Below are positions 11,982 through 23,077 of a DNA stretch of 64,000 nucleotides, piece after piece. The position numbers and the translations under genes were made by a program. The notes beneath the pieces were generated by a model. The model was not told where the DNA came from. It saw nothing but the letters and a program-made list of their open reading frames with translations, and searched no databases. Position 1 is the first letter of the stretch. Each line of letters opens with the position of its first letter. The DNA lies in NCBI GenBank assembly GCA_037693485.1, contig CM075347.1:61414501-61478500 (forward strand). The letters are read 5' to 3'. Source of the DNA: Kitagawia praeruptora (taxonomy: Eukaryota > Streptophyta > Magnoliopsida > Apiales > Apiaceae).

Positions 11982-14633
11982 TGGATATGCCAAGTCAGGT
12001 CGAGTACACAACATTGCATACATCAAACTTCCGACTGCTTGTGCATATGGTACATTCAGTGGTTCTTGTCCATGTTCTGAATTTTTACTACGTGTTAATC
12101 GTTTCCCCATTACCAATGGGGTTGGTGCCGGACTACAATTCTGCATCCCAAAACGATTAAGCACTTTACGTAGATACCTTTCTTGATTCAAACTCAATGT
12201 TCTATTCTTTCTATCTCTTATAATCTGGATACCAAGAACATATGAAGCTTCACCCATATCTTTCATCTCAAATTTACTACTAAGCTCTAACTTGATATTA
12301 TTCAACATATCTTTGTCATTTCCCGCTAACAATATATCATCCACGTATACTGATAGTATTGCAAACGAACTCCCACTTTTCAAAGTATACACACAATTGT
12401 CTAAATTATTCTTGACAAAACCAAGTTGCACTACAACCTCATGAAATTTGAGATTCCAATCTCTAGATGCTTGCCTTAGTCCATATATTGACTTTCTTAA
12501 CTTGTAGACTTTGTCTTCTTGTCCTTCAACTTGAAATCCTTCAGGTTGATCCATGTATATATCCTCTTTTAACTCCCCGTTAAGAAAAGCTATCTTTACA
12601 TCCATTTGGTAAAGTTCTAAATCAAGACAAGCTACCAAGGCCAATATAATTCTTATTGACGCAAACTTTGCCACTAGAGAATACGTCTCCTGGTAATCTA
12701 TTCCCGGTTTTTGTGTAAAACCTTTTGCAACTAGGCGAGATTTAAATTTATCGATAGACCCATCAGCCTTATATTTCCGTTTCAAAATCCATTTACAACC
12801 TATGGATTTTTTATCTTTAGGTAGATCACACAACTGCCACACTTGATTCTTTTCTATTGACTCTATCTCATCTTTCCTGGCTTACATCCATAATTCTGAT
12901 TCTTGCGATCTCATCGCTTCTAAATAAGTAATGGGATCAATAGGATCTCTTACATCCATATCTACCAAAAAACAAGATGCTTCACTATTATATACATAAT
13001 AGTCATTCATCCACTCAGGTGGAGCTCTTAATCTTTTATTTCCAACCACTTCAACTGGTTCATTACTAGCATTTTGATCCGATTCACTATTTTGAGTTGG
13101 ATCTTGTTCCATATGCGTACCAAAATTTTCTGGAGGAACTTCATCAATAACATTCAGAGGACGTGTGTCCTCCACCACATTTTCTTGTTCCTGAGAATTT
13201 TCTATAAAAATAGCATCTATGCTTTAAATTATTCCCAATTCTTTGTTATAAAATTTACAACCCTTAGAATTTTCTGGGTAACCGATAAAATTACACTTCA
13301 CTGTTCTGAAGTCTAATTTGTCTCTATTTTGAGACGGGATCATTACATGTGCAATGCATCCCCATTTTCTCATAAGACTCAAATCTGATTTTCTTCCAGT
13401 CCATATTTCGTAAGGTGTCAACTCAACTGACTTTGTGGGAATTCTATTCAATATATAATTTGCAGTAAGTAATGCATCTCCCCAAAAACTTTTAGACAAT
13501 CCAGAATGTGGCAACAAACATCTTACGACATTTAATAATGTTCTATTTTTTTCTTTCCGCTACACCATTCTGTTGTGGCGTATAAGACATAGTCATGTGT
13601 CTTATTATTCCATTCGCTTTGCAATAATTGTCAAATTCATTGGATCTATATTCTCCACCTCTATCAGTTCTCAACACTTTTATATCAGTTCCAAGTTGTT
13701 TATCAACTTCAATCTTATATTTCCTAAAACACTCAAATGCTTCAGATTTTCGTGATATAAGATACACTTTAGCATATTTGGAGTAATCATCTATAAATGT
13801 AATAAAATATTCTTTATTACAATATGTTTTACAATTCAACGGCCCACATATGTCCAAGTGTACCAAACCCAAAAGCTCTTTAGCTTTTTCCCCTTCTTTA
13901 AAAGGTTTTCTCGTCATTTTTCCTTTTACACAATGTTCACAAACTGATTTGTTAATATCCATACGAGGCAACAAATTATCTTTAATAATACGTTCCATCT
14001 TAGTAATTTCAGGATGTCCCAATCTTTGATGCCATAAATCATACATAGCCGTATTATTAGACAAAAATCGATGAGAAGTGCCAATTTCATTATTCTCAAT
14101 TTTTGTCACAATCGGAAGCTTAAATAATCCATGTTCCGGCTCATACATGCCCATGGCAACCATTTCATCATCTTTTTCTATTAAAAATTTATTATAAAAA
14201 AACGCACTTCCACACCATTTTTAGTCAAGGTGGGGACTGAAATGAGATTACGCCTTACTCCGGGAACAAATAACACATTTTTTAGAACCAATATATTGTT
14301 CCCAAGATCCAATCTATATGTACCAAGTCCTACCACATCTAGGCCGGTACCATTTCCCATATAAATTATTTGCTTTCCTTTTTTAAGTTCTACAAATTCA
14401 ACTAAACCATTCTTAGTTTTTGCAATGTGATGGGTCGCACCCGAGTCAATCCACCAACCATCTATATTGTTGGTCATATGTCCAATATTACATTCAACTA
14501 CACCAATAAACCGGTGTTCATATTTTTCGTGCTCTATTTTCTTAGCCTTACTCAAAAATTCTTTAAGCACCATATCGTCTGATCCAACGAAAAATTTTGA
14601 TATACAAAAAATTGATTGACCAGATATATTCAA
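11982..14633 (-). pseudogene. pol: Element C pol: protease, integrase, RT, start of RNase H
   Basis: Protease with DSGATHHI near 14445. GAG-pre-integrase zinc motif WHQRLGHPE...CEHCVKGK near 14025-13925. Integrase core with DICGP, RTDRGGEY and PQQNGVAERK. RT with YVDDILL near 12360-12330. Breaks in order: a frameshift near 14195 in an A-rich run, a frameshift near 13548 in another A run, TAA at 13226-13224, and TAA at 12884-12882. The frame then runs to 11982, where element A cuts it in the connection to RNase H (...RPDLAY). No gag or CCHC knuckle is present upstream, so this was already a derivative copy. Closest Copia lineage not decided. Confidence 0.88.
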
Positions 14634-15161
14634 TCCACAAAATAATGATCAATTAAAAAACAGAAACACAAATAAGATTGCACAAACAAAAAGCAACTAT
14701 TGTAAACACCACAAAACAGATTATTGATCAGACAAAAAAAATGAATAAGACAATTTGATACAACAAGGATTCTATATAACCAATATCAATATATAGGAAC
14801 CAGATAATAATATAAACAACAGATCGCCAATGAAAACAAAAACAACCAACAAAAACAAAAAGATGGTAGGGGAAAAGGAAAAAGAATATTCTAAAAACAT
14901 ATAAAACAGTACAAAACAACACTGAACCAATGCAGACTTACGAAAGCATGCACAAAATCCTAAAAACAAAAGAGCACATGGGATCTTAAAAAACAAACTA
15001 AGATATTATACTATCTAATTAAACTACGTACAAGAAAAGAATGATACTCTACAAAAATCAACAGGAGATGAAACAATGTGCCGACACAAAAGTCGAGAGC
15101 CAGATGCGAGAACCGAAAAAACTAAACCAGCCACAACAGACCCAAGAATAAATACCGTTGA
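14634..15161 (-). other. Element C leader without gag
   Basis: About 530 bases between primer site and protease. Gag should lie here, but I see no zinc knuckle and no long frame, only AT-rich sequence. The gag was probably deleted. Confidence 0.6.
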
Positions 15162-15173
15162 GCTCTGATACCA
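15162..15173 (-). other. Element C primer binding site
   Basis: Read on the minus strand it is TGGTATCAGAGC, the complement of the initiator tRNA-Met 3' end used by plant Copia elements. It directly follows the LTR end ATTTCA. Confidence 0.88.
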
Positions 15174-15484
15174 ATGAAATAGAAATATGTATTGTCTGAT
15201 TTGTTGAGAAAAATATAATTGTTATGGGATTCCGGTGGAGAGGAGAACAAGCTATGCTTTTTTTTTTCTTTTCAAGTGCTTATTCAAGATGGTCTACACC
15301 ACAATATATGGGCTTCACCAAACACACCTCCATCCCAAAAAGAAACTGCCCAATTAATTTACACAATCAATATTTGATACACATTTAATTTATTAACTCC
15401 ATAATAAATATATATTTTGTAACTCCAAAATATATTCAACATAATATACTATATATTTGAATTTGAAAAATAAGTCAACTAACA
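15174..15484 (-). repeat. Element C 5' LTR
   Basis: The right boundary at the primer site is clear. The other end is placed at TGTTAGTTGAC (complement of 15474-15484) because MULE coding sequence resumes right after. A second TG-type candidate at 15441 (TGTTGAAT) would give a 268-bp LTR. The partner LTR is off the window. Confidence 0.6.
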
Positions 15485-16313
15485 ATATCAAGGTACATGC
15501 CTATTATTGACATGCTTCCTAAAATACATGGCATGATAATGAAAAGGTTGTATGTAAAAAGAGATGCCATGTTGCAAGTAGACTGTATTATGTTACCTTG
15601 GATTAAAAGAGTTTTAGATGATTGTGTTAAAGGTGCTGAATGTAGTGTACTTTGGGATGCGAGACAAAATTTTCAATTAAAATGGAAGGGTATAGGATTT
15701 TGTGTAAACTTAACAGAATAGACATGTAGTTGTAGGGTTTGGGAGTTAACAGGTATCCCTTGTGCTCATGCCATCTGTGCTATACAAAGGATGAGACTGG
15801 ACCCTTATGATTATGTATCCCATTACTTTAAAAAAGATGCATACATGAGAACATACTCACATTGTCTAGAAGTTTTAAGAGGTAAGCCATTTTGGGAAGA
15901 GGTAAATGGTGATGATGTGTTGCCACCTCCAATTTTCAAACAATTGAGAGGGAGGCCAAAAAAACAGAAAAGAAGGGAAGGATAGGAGGGAAGGGATGAA
16001 AGGGCACCTAGGGTTAAATTGACCAAGTTCACTAGGCAGGGTAGGGTAATGCATTGCTCAAATTGCAACAAAACAACATAACAAAATGCCCTAAACTTCT
16101 TTAAACAAGTGCACCTAAAACAACAAAAACAAAGAGGGGGAGAAAGAGGAAGGCTACTGAGGAAGAACAAGAAATAGCGGCAAAAATTGAGAGAAATGAA
16201 AGGTTAGTGCAAACATGGGAAGCAGAGTTGATGGAAGATGTTTTGATGAATGAGACCCCGACACCACCTACTCCGAGAAGAAGCCAAAGGCTTACTTAAG
16301 GGACTAAGAACAC
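15485..16313 (+). pseudogene. MULE transposase, C-terminal part with SWIM zinc finger
   Basis: Remnant of a MuDR-type transposase, which binds the terminal repeats and cuts the element out. The frame from 15485 reads PIIDML..., typical of the end of the catalytic domain. The SWIM zinc finger follows: CSC at 15725-15733 and CAH near 15764 (pattern CxC...CxH). Further on comes a GRPKK basic tail and a decayed zinc knuckle (CSNC near 16055). TAG stops at 15719-15721 and 15983-15985 and a TAA at 16079-16081 with a frame slip break it. Catalytic DDE residues lie upstream and are cut away by element C. Confidence 0.85.
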
Positions 16314-16433
16314 AGGGGAAAATACCGGAACTGCAGACAATACTATGTTTGTAAATATAGTATGACAACTATACTATGTCTTTATTCATTGTAAGTTTTA
16401 CAATATAATTACAATGATAATTAATGTATGCAG

Positions 16434-16562
16434 ATGCCTACATCTGGTTTTAGAGTTCACTTGGGAAACAAAGGTAGCACTCCCATTGCAAACAAGCCAG
16501 GGACATCAAAGAGGAAGGGTAAAGGCCCAGTCAAAGGTTTCAAAGTTCCAAGAAAGAAGTAG
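16434..16562 (+). pseudogene. Possible last exon of the MULE transposase
   Basis: A 43-codon open stretch, MPTSGFRVHLG... to ...GFKVPRKK, begins right after a TATGCAG acceptor-like site at 16427-16433 and ends in TAGTAG. It is rich in Lys, Arg, Gly and Pro, as MULE transposase tails often are. Being an exon is inference; no homologue was checked. Confidence 0.4.
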
Positions 16563-16866
16563 TAGTTAAGTAATAAGTAGTGTTTATCCAATGCATATTT
16601 TGTAAGCTTCAATGAAGCACAGACTTGGTATTTGTTTTGCTTTATTACTGTGGGAAACATTATTAGACCCATGTGCTTGTTTTTATGTCAATTTTATGAC
16701 TTGTAAGGAATCTTAAGCTTTATTCTATGACAAAGCTCTTGGTTTTTATATCTTTGTTGCAATAATGTGTATGTATGTCTTTGTTGCATCTAAAATTCAG
16801 TCAAGTAATATCAATGAAAACATACCATTTATAGTGAACTGTAAACAACTTATTTTCTCATTTCAA

Positions 16867-17507
16867 CTAAAAACGATCATTACACATTGAAGCAAGCAAA
16901 TTTAACTTCAATACAACAAACATCATCCAAAACACCACCACCAAAACTAACACCTTCTTCATTGATACACCTCTCTGCAATCTTTTTTCATTATTTGCTT
17001 CTTCATTCTTCTTTCGAAGGCGACCAACTTCTTCATCTAAAATCAACATTTTCTTCTTTAAAAAGTTCATATCAACTTTAGCATTATGCAAATCATCTTC
17101 TTTGCTCTTCAATTTCATCTTCAACATTTTAATAACATCCCTGGCGCTTTACGGGTATGTTGGATTGGTACATAGAAAAAAATTACATCTTCTTCTAGGA
17201 TCCCATCAAAACAAAAAATTCATAAACATGAACAAAGAAGCAATTTCTAATTTGTTTTGACAAATGTATGTAAAATATCAAACCTTGTATCGACTACAAC
17301 CGAAGAATCGTCTACCCGGATTAGGTGTGCCTTCATTCCAAGTTTCTTGACAAGGAGCGGGGAGATCTCATTTACATTTTACTCCAACAAATTCGTAGCC
17401 AATATCCAAGCTATTGTTTTTTTCGTAGGTATGTACATGTCCGAACTATAACCACCACCACCATATGGGTTCCTAATTGAAGCAAAGGAGCTTCTTGAAG
17501 TAGACAT
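16867..17507 (-). pseudogene. GRF-type zinc finger, coiled-coil, membrane-anchored protein (broken)
   Basis: Minus-strand gene convergent to the transposase. The ATG at 17507 starts MSTSRSSF. A GRF zinc finger can be read across a frame change: CK(stop) then PAPCQETW and NPGRRFFGCSRYK at about 17375-17284. A GT donor follows at 17283. The second exon, from about 17200, gives RCNFFLC, the second half of the finger. A charged coiled coil follows (codons of 17127-16990), then a hydrophobic segment VLVLVVVFWMMFVVL near 16955-16905. This order matches the plant family of short GRF proteins (At4g04775-like). The second finger cysteine appears changed to a TGA stop, and a frameshift lies near 17385. 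Lying inside the MULE, it may be a second MULE gene or a captured host gene. Confidence 0.68.
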
Positions 17508-17689
17508 TGAAAAAGTTACGAGATGGAAGAGATGAGAAGATGGAAGAGAGAAAAATGGTGGAAGAACTCTAATTAAACTTAATATATAGGGGGGAAGTAG
17601 ATACGAGTTAAACAAATGGGTGGATTGAATAATTGAATTGGACCAATCAGCTGGTGAAGGATCTGCCATGTAGGATAACACATCACCCT

Positions 17690-17842
17690 CCCGTTGGTCA
17701 ATTTAACAGGAGTAATGGCTAAAACCTAATTGCAATGTTTTGAACGTTTTGAACGTTTTATTATGCTATTGAATTTTTTTTTTTGGTTGGTGACTCAATT
17801 AAAAGTTTTTGAATAATATAGTGACCAAATAGCTCGTTTACC
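17690..17842 (+). mobile_element. Probable right terminal region of the MULE
   Basis: Beyond the GRF gene the sequence ends in a block whose complement begins GGGTAAACGAGCTATTTGG, the G-rich start common to plant MULE terminal repeats. The partner repeat would be left of the window, so neither the TIR nor a 9-bp duplication (candidate GTTAATAAA after 17842) can be confirmed. Confidence 0.45.
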
Positions 17843-18191
17843 CGTTAATAAAATCATCTTGCTCGTAAAAAAAAATTGTTTATATACCTACACATCAAAT
17901 AGCATGATTTTTTTAGTTAAAAGGTTCAATTCTAAATACTGTAAGAATATCCTCAAACAGTTGTTTTTTCTAGTTCAAAGAGTTTAATCCTAATTATTAT
18001 AAAAGTATTTTGAAATAGTTCCATTTATTAGACTTACATTTCTCTATTGTCGGAGTAGGCTTTTTGAGTAAATAATGGTATAACTTTAAAACCACATAGG
18101 CAAAAGTTATATTTTTCTACCCATAGTTATAATCCTCGTATTAAATTCAAGAAAAATCACTATATACATACATGTTATACATATATCTAAC
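17843..18191. other. AT-rich intergenic sequence
   Basis: No gene, repeat unit or regulatory site recognised. Confidence 0.6.
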
Positions 18192-18745
18192 GGGTTAAAT
18201 CTCAAAGTGCTCATTGAAGTGGAGGGCTAGTATCAAATTACTCACTCTAGTTATCGGCATCTCATTTGAATAATTAAAGTCATAATAAATATCAAATAGA
18301 TAACTTTAAAATATACTCGAAAAATAAAAATAATTTTTCTTTGATTTTTACACATTTTTCTTGAATGCTTCCATAACCAAACGAAAGATTAATAATTCTA
18401 GTATTTCTGATAATATATTTAGATTTTTAAAAATTCATTTACTATTTATTTTTAATTTTATTGTCATTTTTCTTGTTTTAATTAAAAATAAATAGTAAAT
18501 AAATTTTTTAAATTCTAAATATATTATCAAAAATATTAGAATTATTAACCTTTCGTTTGGTTATGGAAGCATTCAAGAAAAATGTGTAGAAATCAATGAA
18601 AAATTAATTTTAGTTTTCGAGTATATTTTTAAGGTATCCATTTGATATTTATTATGACTTTAATGATTCAAATGAGATGCCGATAACTAGAGTGAGCAAT
18701 TTGATACTAGCCCTTCACTTCAATGAGTACTTTGAGATTTAACCC
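18192..18745. mobile_element. Fold-back MITE, Mutator-like
   Basis: 554 bp made almost wholly of two inverted arms of about 260 bp. The left end begins GGGTTAAATCTCAAAGTGC; the complement of the right end begins GGGTTAAATCTCAAAGTAC. A loop of about 30 bases lies near 18460-18490. It is flanked by a perfect 10-bp duplication, TATATCTAAC, at 18182-18191 and 18746-18755. Long inverted arms with a 9-10-bp duplication fit a Mutator-type fold-back element. There is no coding capacity. Confidence 0.88.
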
Positions 18746-18755
18746 TATATCTAAC

Positions 18756-19009
18756 TCATTATTTATCGAACAGAAGTAAAATTTTCAATTAGCAAATCAA
18801 AAATGAAGTTACATAATTTATTTCTTTGAAAAATAAGTGAAAATCACTCATAATAGTATGGAAATAGTTCAAAATGTTTTTATAGTAGAACCAAATTATT
18901 TTTTTCAGATATCGTGTTAATTTACTTGAAATAGGGTGCTAATATTTTAAATATTCTTCACTCATGCATTAATATTTTTTTTATTAGTAAGAAAATAAAT
19001 TATAGAAAA

Positions 19010-19059
<50 letters not shown>

Positions 19060-20514
19060 GGTATTCTAAAAGATGATCCTTTGCTTAGATATATATTGAG
19101 ATTTGATAATATATAATATAAATTTTTGATTATAATATGTTGTTAATGGAAATTGAACCTTAAATTTGTGAAAATAATTTAGAAAATAGATGATAATACT
19201 ATTTGCTAATAATACGGGACTCGAAACTTGAACTTATATTAAAATTTAAGGATTGTACTTTAGCATACCAAATATAAAACCAAAATAACAACCAATTAAA
19301 TATCTTAAGTTTTGTTGTATTGTATAGATAAATCCGGTGACACATTATAAGAAAAATAATTATTTAAACAACATTGTAGAGTTGTAACATTATAATTATA
19401 AATACACATGATATAATTTCTATGTTTCTAATCACTCTTGCCCCTCCTAAATATTAGTTTTATATCGCACAGGATCCTTTATTAATATTTTGTATTGCAT
19501 TTTAAATCATGAATATTTTTTCCAAGAGTATTTTTATATCTATTTTAATTTTTTTAATTTTGATTGATATTCATACATACGTATTTTGTAATTTCATATC
19601 TACTAACATAGTAAGGGGTGATATGTTAATATATAATAATAATTAATGCCATCTTTGATGATTTTTTTTTAGTTTTAATTTTTCTTAATTTAGTTTAAAT
19701 ATTATTTCTGATGAGATTTTATATTTTTTTAGCTTTCAAATTATTAAATTTTAAGTTTTGTTTGCTATATAAATTTAGATATTACAATAAATTTTAAGTT
19801 TCAGATTTTTTTTAATAATTTATTTACAATTTTAATTATTGTTAATTTAGTTCAAATTTAATTGCTGATGAGATTTTATATTTTTGTTACTTTTAAATTA
19901 TTAATTGTAAAGTTTTTTTAACCTTGTAATATTTAGATATAATATATTTTTAACCTTTTTGGTTTTTAGATTTTTTTTGTAATATATATACGTCTTCAGT
20001 ATCACATTTACAATTTTTACAAAGTAACAATATGAAGAAATGAAAATATGGGATTTTAATTAAAGTCATATTTTATTTGTTGATTTGTTTTTACTTTTTT
20101 AGTTTAAATTTTAAAACGTGATTGTTGTAAAATCTTAAGTAAATTATTTTATGATATTTGTTAAAATATACTTTTTAAAAATACATTTATGTGGGAATTA
20201 TTATTTTTTAATTATTATATTATTAAAGTCAAACATATTTTTTAATATTTAATTTTTGTTGGGATGTCTTTTTCTCAAATTATTTGATTATATAAAATAT
20301 ATTTGAAACATGTTAAGTACTATATTTTTATAATTATTATTTTTACTTTTTTATTATGTATTGTAACATATGAGTGGTTATATAAAAATTATTAGAGGTT
20401 TTGTTATAGTGTCTTTAGGTGTATGTATGGGAGGTTTTTTTTATATGATGAGAAAATATGTTAGATATTAATTTTTTTATATATTTGAATATTGATTTTT
20501 TTGTTTCTATTTAT
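18756..20514. other. AT-rich intergenic sequence
   Basis: No credible reading frame. Long T- and A-rich runs and the (TA)n tract at 19016-19057 are the only notable structures. Confidence 0.65.
19016..19057. repeat. (TA)n microsatellite
   Basis: About 20 uninterrupted TA units in an AT-rich setting; a likely site of length variation. Confidence 0.95.
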
Positions 20515-20516
20515 TA

Positions 20517-20759
20517 CTCCCTTCGTTACCCTTGGTTCTTTATCTTTGGGACGTAATTCTGGCACGGATTTTAAGCTGCATTTTCTTAACAATTTCGTAA
20601 CTTATTTTTAAAATTTTCTTTTTTTGTATAAAAATAGAATTGTTCTATTTTTATATAAAAATAAAATTAAAAATAAGTTATGAAATTATATTTTTTAAGA
20701 ATCTTAAAATACATGTGTCATGAAAAAGAACTGAAAAGAAATGAGAGAGACGAAGGAAG
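20517..20759. mobile_element. Stowaway-like (Tc1/mariner) MITE
   Basis: 243 bp. It begins CTCCCTTCGT and ends ACGAAGGAAG, matching the CTCCCTCCGT ends known for plant Stowaway elements, and is flanked by TA (20515-20516 and 20760-20761). The middle is AT-rich and self-complementary around 20585-20690. No coding capacity. Confidence 0.82.
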
Positions 20760-20761
20760 TA

Positions 20762-21104
20762 TATGTTTGTAGTATGAAGACCCGTTTTCCCAAGTCCACT
20801 TTTACTTCATTTCATGTTTGTGTTGGAGAAAATGATACTTGTATATTTATTTGTATCTCGCGTACATATTTTCTTTAAAAATGTACTAATAATTTGTATC
20901 TCTTGTTCATTTATATTCGTATACCAATTATATATAGGATGTAAAGATTTATTTTCTTTCTACATTGGAGAGTTACATTTTATTATTATTAATTTATTTT
21001 GAGGATGTCTAATTGTCATAAGATTATGATAAATATTTTAGTTTATATCAATTAATTTAACTCAAATTGAATCAGCCCAACATGAAATTATATGGCTTGG
21101 TTCT
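20762..21104. other. Intergenic sequence left of element D
   Basis: AT-rich, no gene seen. It ends in GTTCT (21100-21104), the left target duplication of D. Confidence 0.6.
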
Positions 21105-21479
21105 TGTTGATACAAAATATGGACTCGATTATGAATGGATATTCGACTAAACCCAATATAATTGGGAATATAATAAACGAAGAAACTTAACAACTTTAGA
21201 TGACTTGCTCCTAAAGAATAGGAGTATGGACCTAAACCAGATCCGATACTGAAAAGAACTACGTGGACTTGATTTCTTATAAAAGGATACGTAGTCACCT
21301 TGAAAAGGGATCCCCAAAATTCTACTATCTCTTAGAATTAATTCTTTCAAGCGCAACCCAAAAATACATAAACCCTAGTTTTCCCCCAAAATCGCCATAG
21401 ATATTAAATCCGAGCATACGAATACCTGATTATAAATCTTATCTTGAAGCTTAGTCCGTGACGAAAATTGGCTTCAACA
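21105..21479 (+). repeat. Element D 5' LTR
   Basis: 375 bp with TG...CA ends and a TATA box TATAAAAG at 21278-21285. Its last bases, TTGGCTTCAACA, are followed at once by the primer site. It is nearly identical to 63171-63547. Confidence 0.93.
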
Positions 21480-21480
21480 T

Positions 21481-21497
21481 TGGCGCCGTCTGTGGGA
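21481..21497 (+). other. Element D primer binding site
   Basis: TGGCGCCGTCTGTGGGA starts two bases after the LTR. The same site is used by H (46289). This is a primer type found in plant Tat-like Gypsy elements; I do not assign the tRNA with certainty. Confidence 0.8.
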
Positions 21498-21827
21498 TTC
21501 GTATAGAGAATATTTAAAACTTATTATTCTCCTTGGCTGACTGTTAGTCACAAAGACATGCATGTTTAACTCTAATAACAAGCCTAATTGTTTGTAATGC
21601 TTTGCATTACTTACATGACCTCTTAACTGAGGGAACCTCTAGTTGTAGAATTTCTACTTGCTTTGTACTTGTAATAGGCATCAAATTCTAGCTATGTAAC
21701 TGTACTTATTGAGTCAAGAATAATGCTTGAAAGAAGTTCCAAGGTTCATGCCTCAAGCAAAAAGATGAAGACTGTCAAATAAATCACAGTTGGGATTTGA
21801 AGAAATGAAGAATTTGATAAAGTACCA

Positions 21828-22157
21828 ATTCGAGAAGTACTTTTGTCTATTCGAGAAGTCTAGCATTCGAGAAGTCAGGGATTCGATATCTCAAGACACT
21901 ATTCGATATCTCAGAGATTCGATATGTCTACTGCTCTATTCGAGAACTCAAGAAGTCAACAAGTCAAAGTGGTATTCGAGTTCTCAAAGAGTCAACAAGT
22001 CAAAGTTCAATTCGATATCTCAAGGAATCAGAAAGCTATTCGATATCTCAGGGATTCGACATGTCAAAATGCTCTATTCGATAACTCAAGGATTCCCAGA
22101 GAAAAGAGTTATTCGAGAAGTGATTCGATATGTCATATAACAATATTCGAGAACTCA
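21828..22157 (+). repeat. Array of fifteen ATTCGA-headed 12-mers in F's U3
   Basis: Copies start at 21828, 21849, 21865, 21881, 21901, 21917, 21938, 21974, 22010, 22038, 22054, 22076, 22111, 22123 and 22145. Typical units are ATTCGAGAAGTC, ATTCGATATCTC, ATTCGAGAACTC and ATTCGATATGTC: a fixed ATTCGA head and a tail that usually ends in TC. Six units contain TTCGAGAA. Spacing is irregular (12-36 bases), so this is not a simple tandem repeat. The 3' LTR carries the same array from about 44415. Confidence 0.88.
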
Positions 22158-22301
22158 GAGTTATCGATCAAGTCAATCCTAGTTCTCAAATCACTTACTT
22201 AGTCACTTATCGAATACATTCTTGGAGATAAAATACTGAAGAAATTGTACCAGTCAGAAGCCTGTAACAAGCCAATGCACTTTATGGACCACAATCTGTA
22301 A

Positions 22302-22890
22302 GAGCATCTTCAATGGGGTTGGCTAAAATGGTTGGCTAAAATAATATATAATAATGATTGGCTAAAATTTGTTGAATCTGTAAGATATTGTGCTCCAATG
22401 TGGTTGGCTATAGTTGTTGGCTATATTTTGAAAATTGTATTTTATTACTTTGAAAAACATATTTTTATTAAAAATTAAATTTTAATAAATTAATATTAAA
22501 ACCAATTGATCTAAAAATGTTGTCATATATTTAGAATCATAAATTATGACTAAAATTATATTTTCAAAACTATAATAAATTAGATTATAATTAATATCTA
22601 AACAATTAATTTAATTAAAAATTAATAAATAAAGATGAAGTAGGTATACGCTCTTTACAATTGGTTGGAGAGAAGAAAAACAAGAGTAATAAACAAATAG
22701 CTGATGTGGCGTGCATTACAGGTCTGTAGTGATGGGCTATATATAGCCAACTAAAGATGGATGGCTATATATTTAGATAAGGGGACTTGCTGGTTGGAGA
22801 AGAGGAAATGGGAGAGGTTGGCTATATTTTTTACTGTTGAAGTGCCAGTTGTACATTTTTGCTAAGGGTTTGAAAGCCTTGGAGATGCTC
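22302..22890. mobile_element. PIF/Harbinger-like (Tourist) MITE in F's LTR
   Basis: 589 bp with terminal repeats GAGCATCTTCAA at the left and GAGCATCTCCAA (complement) at the right, flanked by TAA at 22299-22301 and 22891-22893. The 3' LTR of F has the empty site, a single TAA at 44916-44918 within the same flanks. So it entered after F was inserted. No coding capacity. Confidence 0.92.
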
Positions 22891-23077
22891 TAATGTGCTC
22901 TGGAAAGCCTACAAGGAAGCTTGGAGAGATATAGAAGAGACAAAAGGGCTAAAGAAGTGGATCTGAACAGGCTTTGCAAAGTCAAATCTGTAACCATTTG
23001 GACACTTACTCAAAAAGGATAGACAGACTAGAAAGTAATTTGTTCAGCTACCTTATTTGCAGTAAGTAGGTTGTATC

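Larger units (their letters stand above)
11982..15484 (-). mobile_element. Element C: Copia LTR retrotransposon, 3' part cut off by A and lying outside the window
   Basis: Minus strand, from the right: 5' LTR (15484-15174), primer site, leader, broken protease-integrase-RT, then the start of RNase H interrupted by A at 11982. The gag region with its zinc knuckle is missing. The order PR-INT-RT-RH identifies Copia. The element itself lies in MULE sequence: transposase codons start at once at 15485. Confidence 0.85.
21542..23077 (+). repeat. Element F 5' LTR, first part
   Basis: Starts TGTTAGTCAC and matches the 3' LTR from 44130. It contains the ATTCGA motif array (21828-22157) and the Harbinger-like MITE (22302-22890). 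It stops at 23077, where E is inserted, and continues at 31701-32021. Net 5' LTR length is about 1260 bp. Confidence 0.9.
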
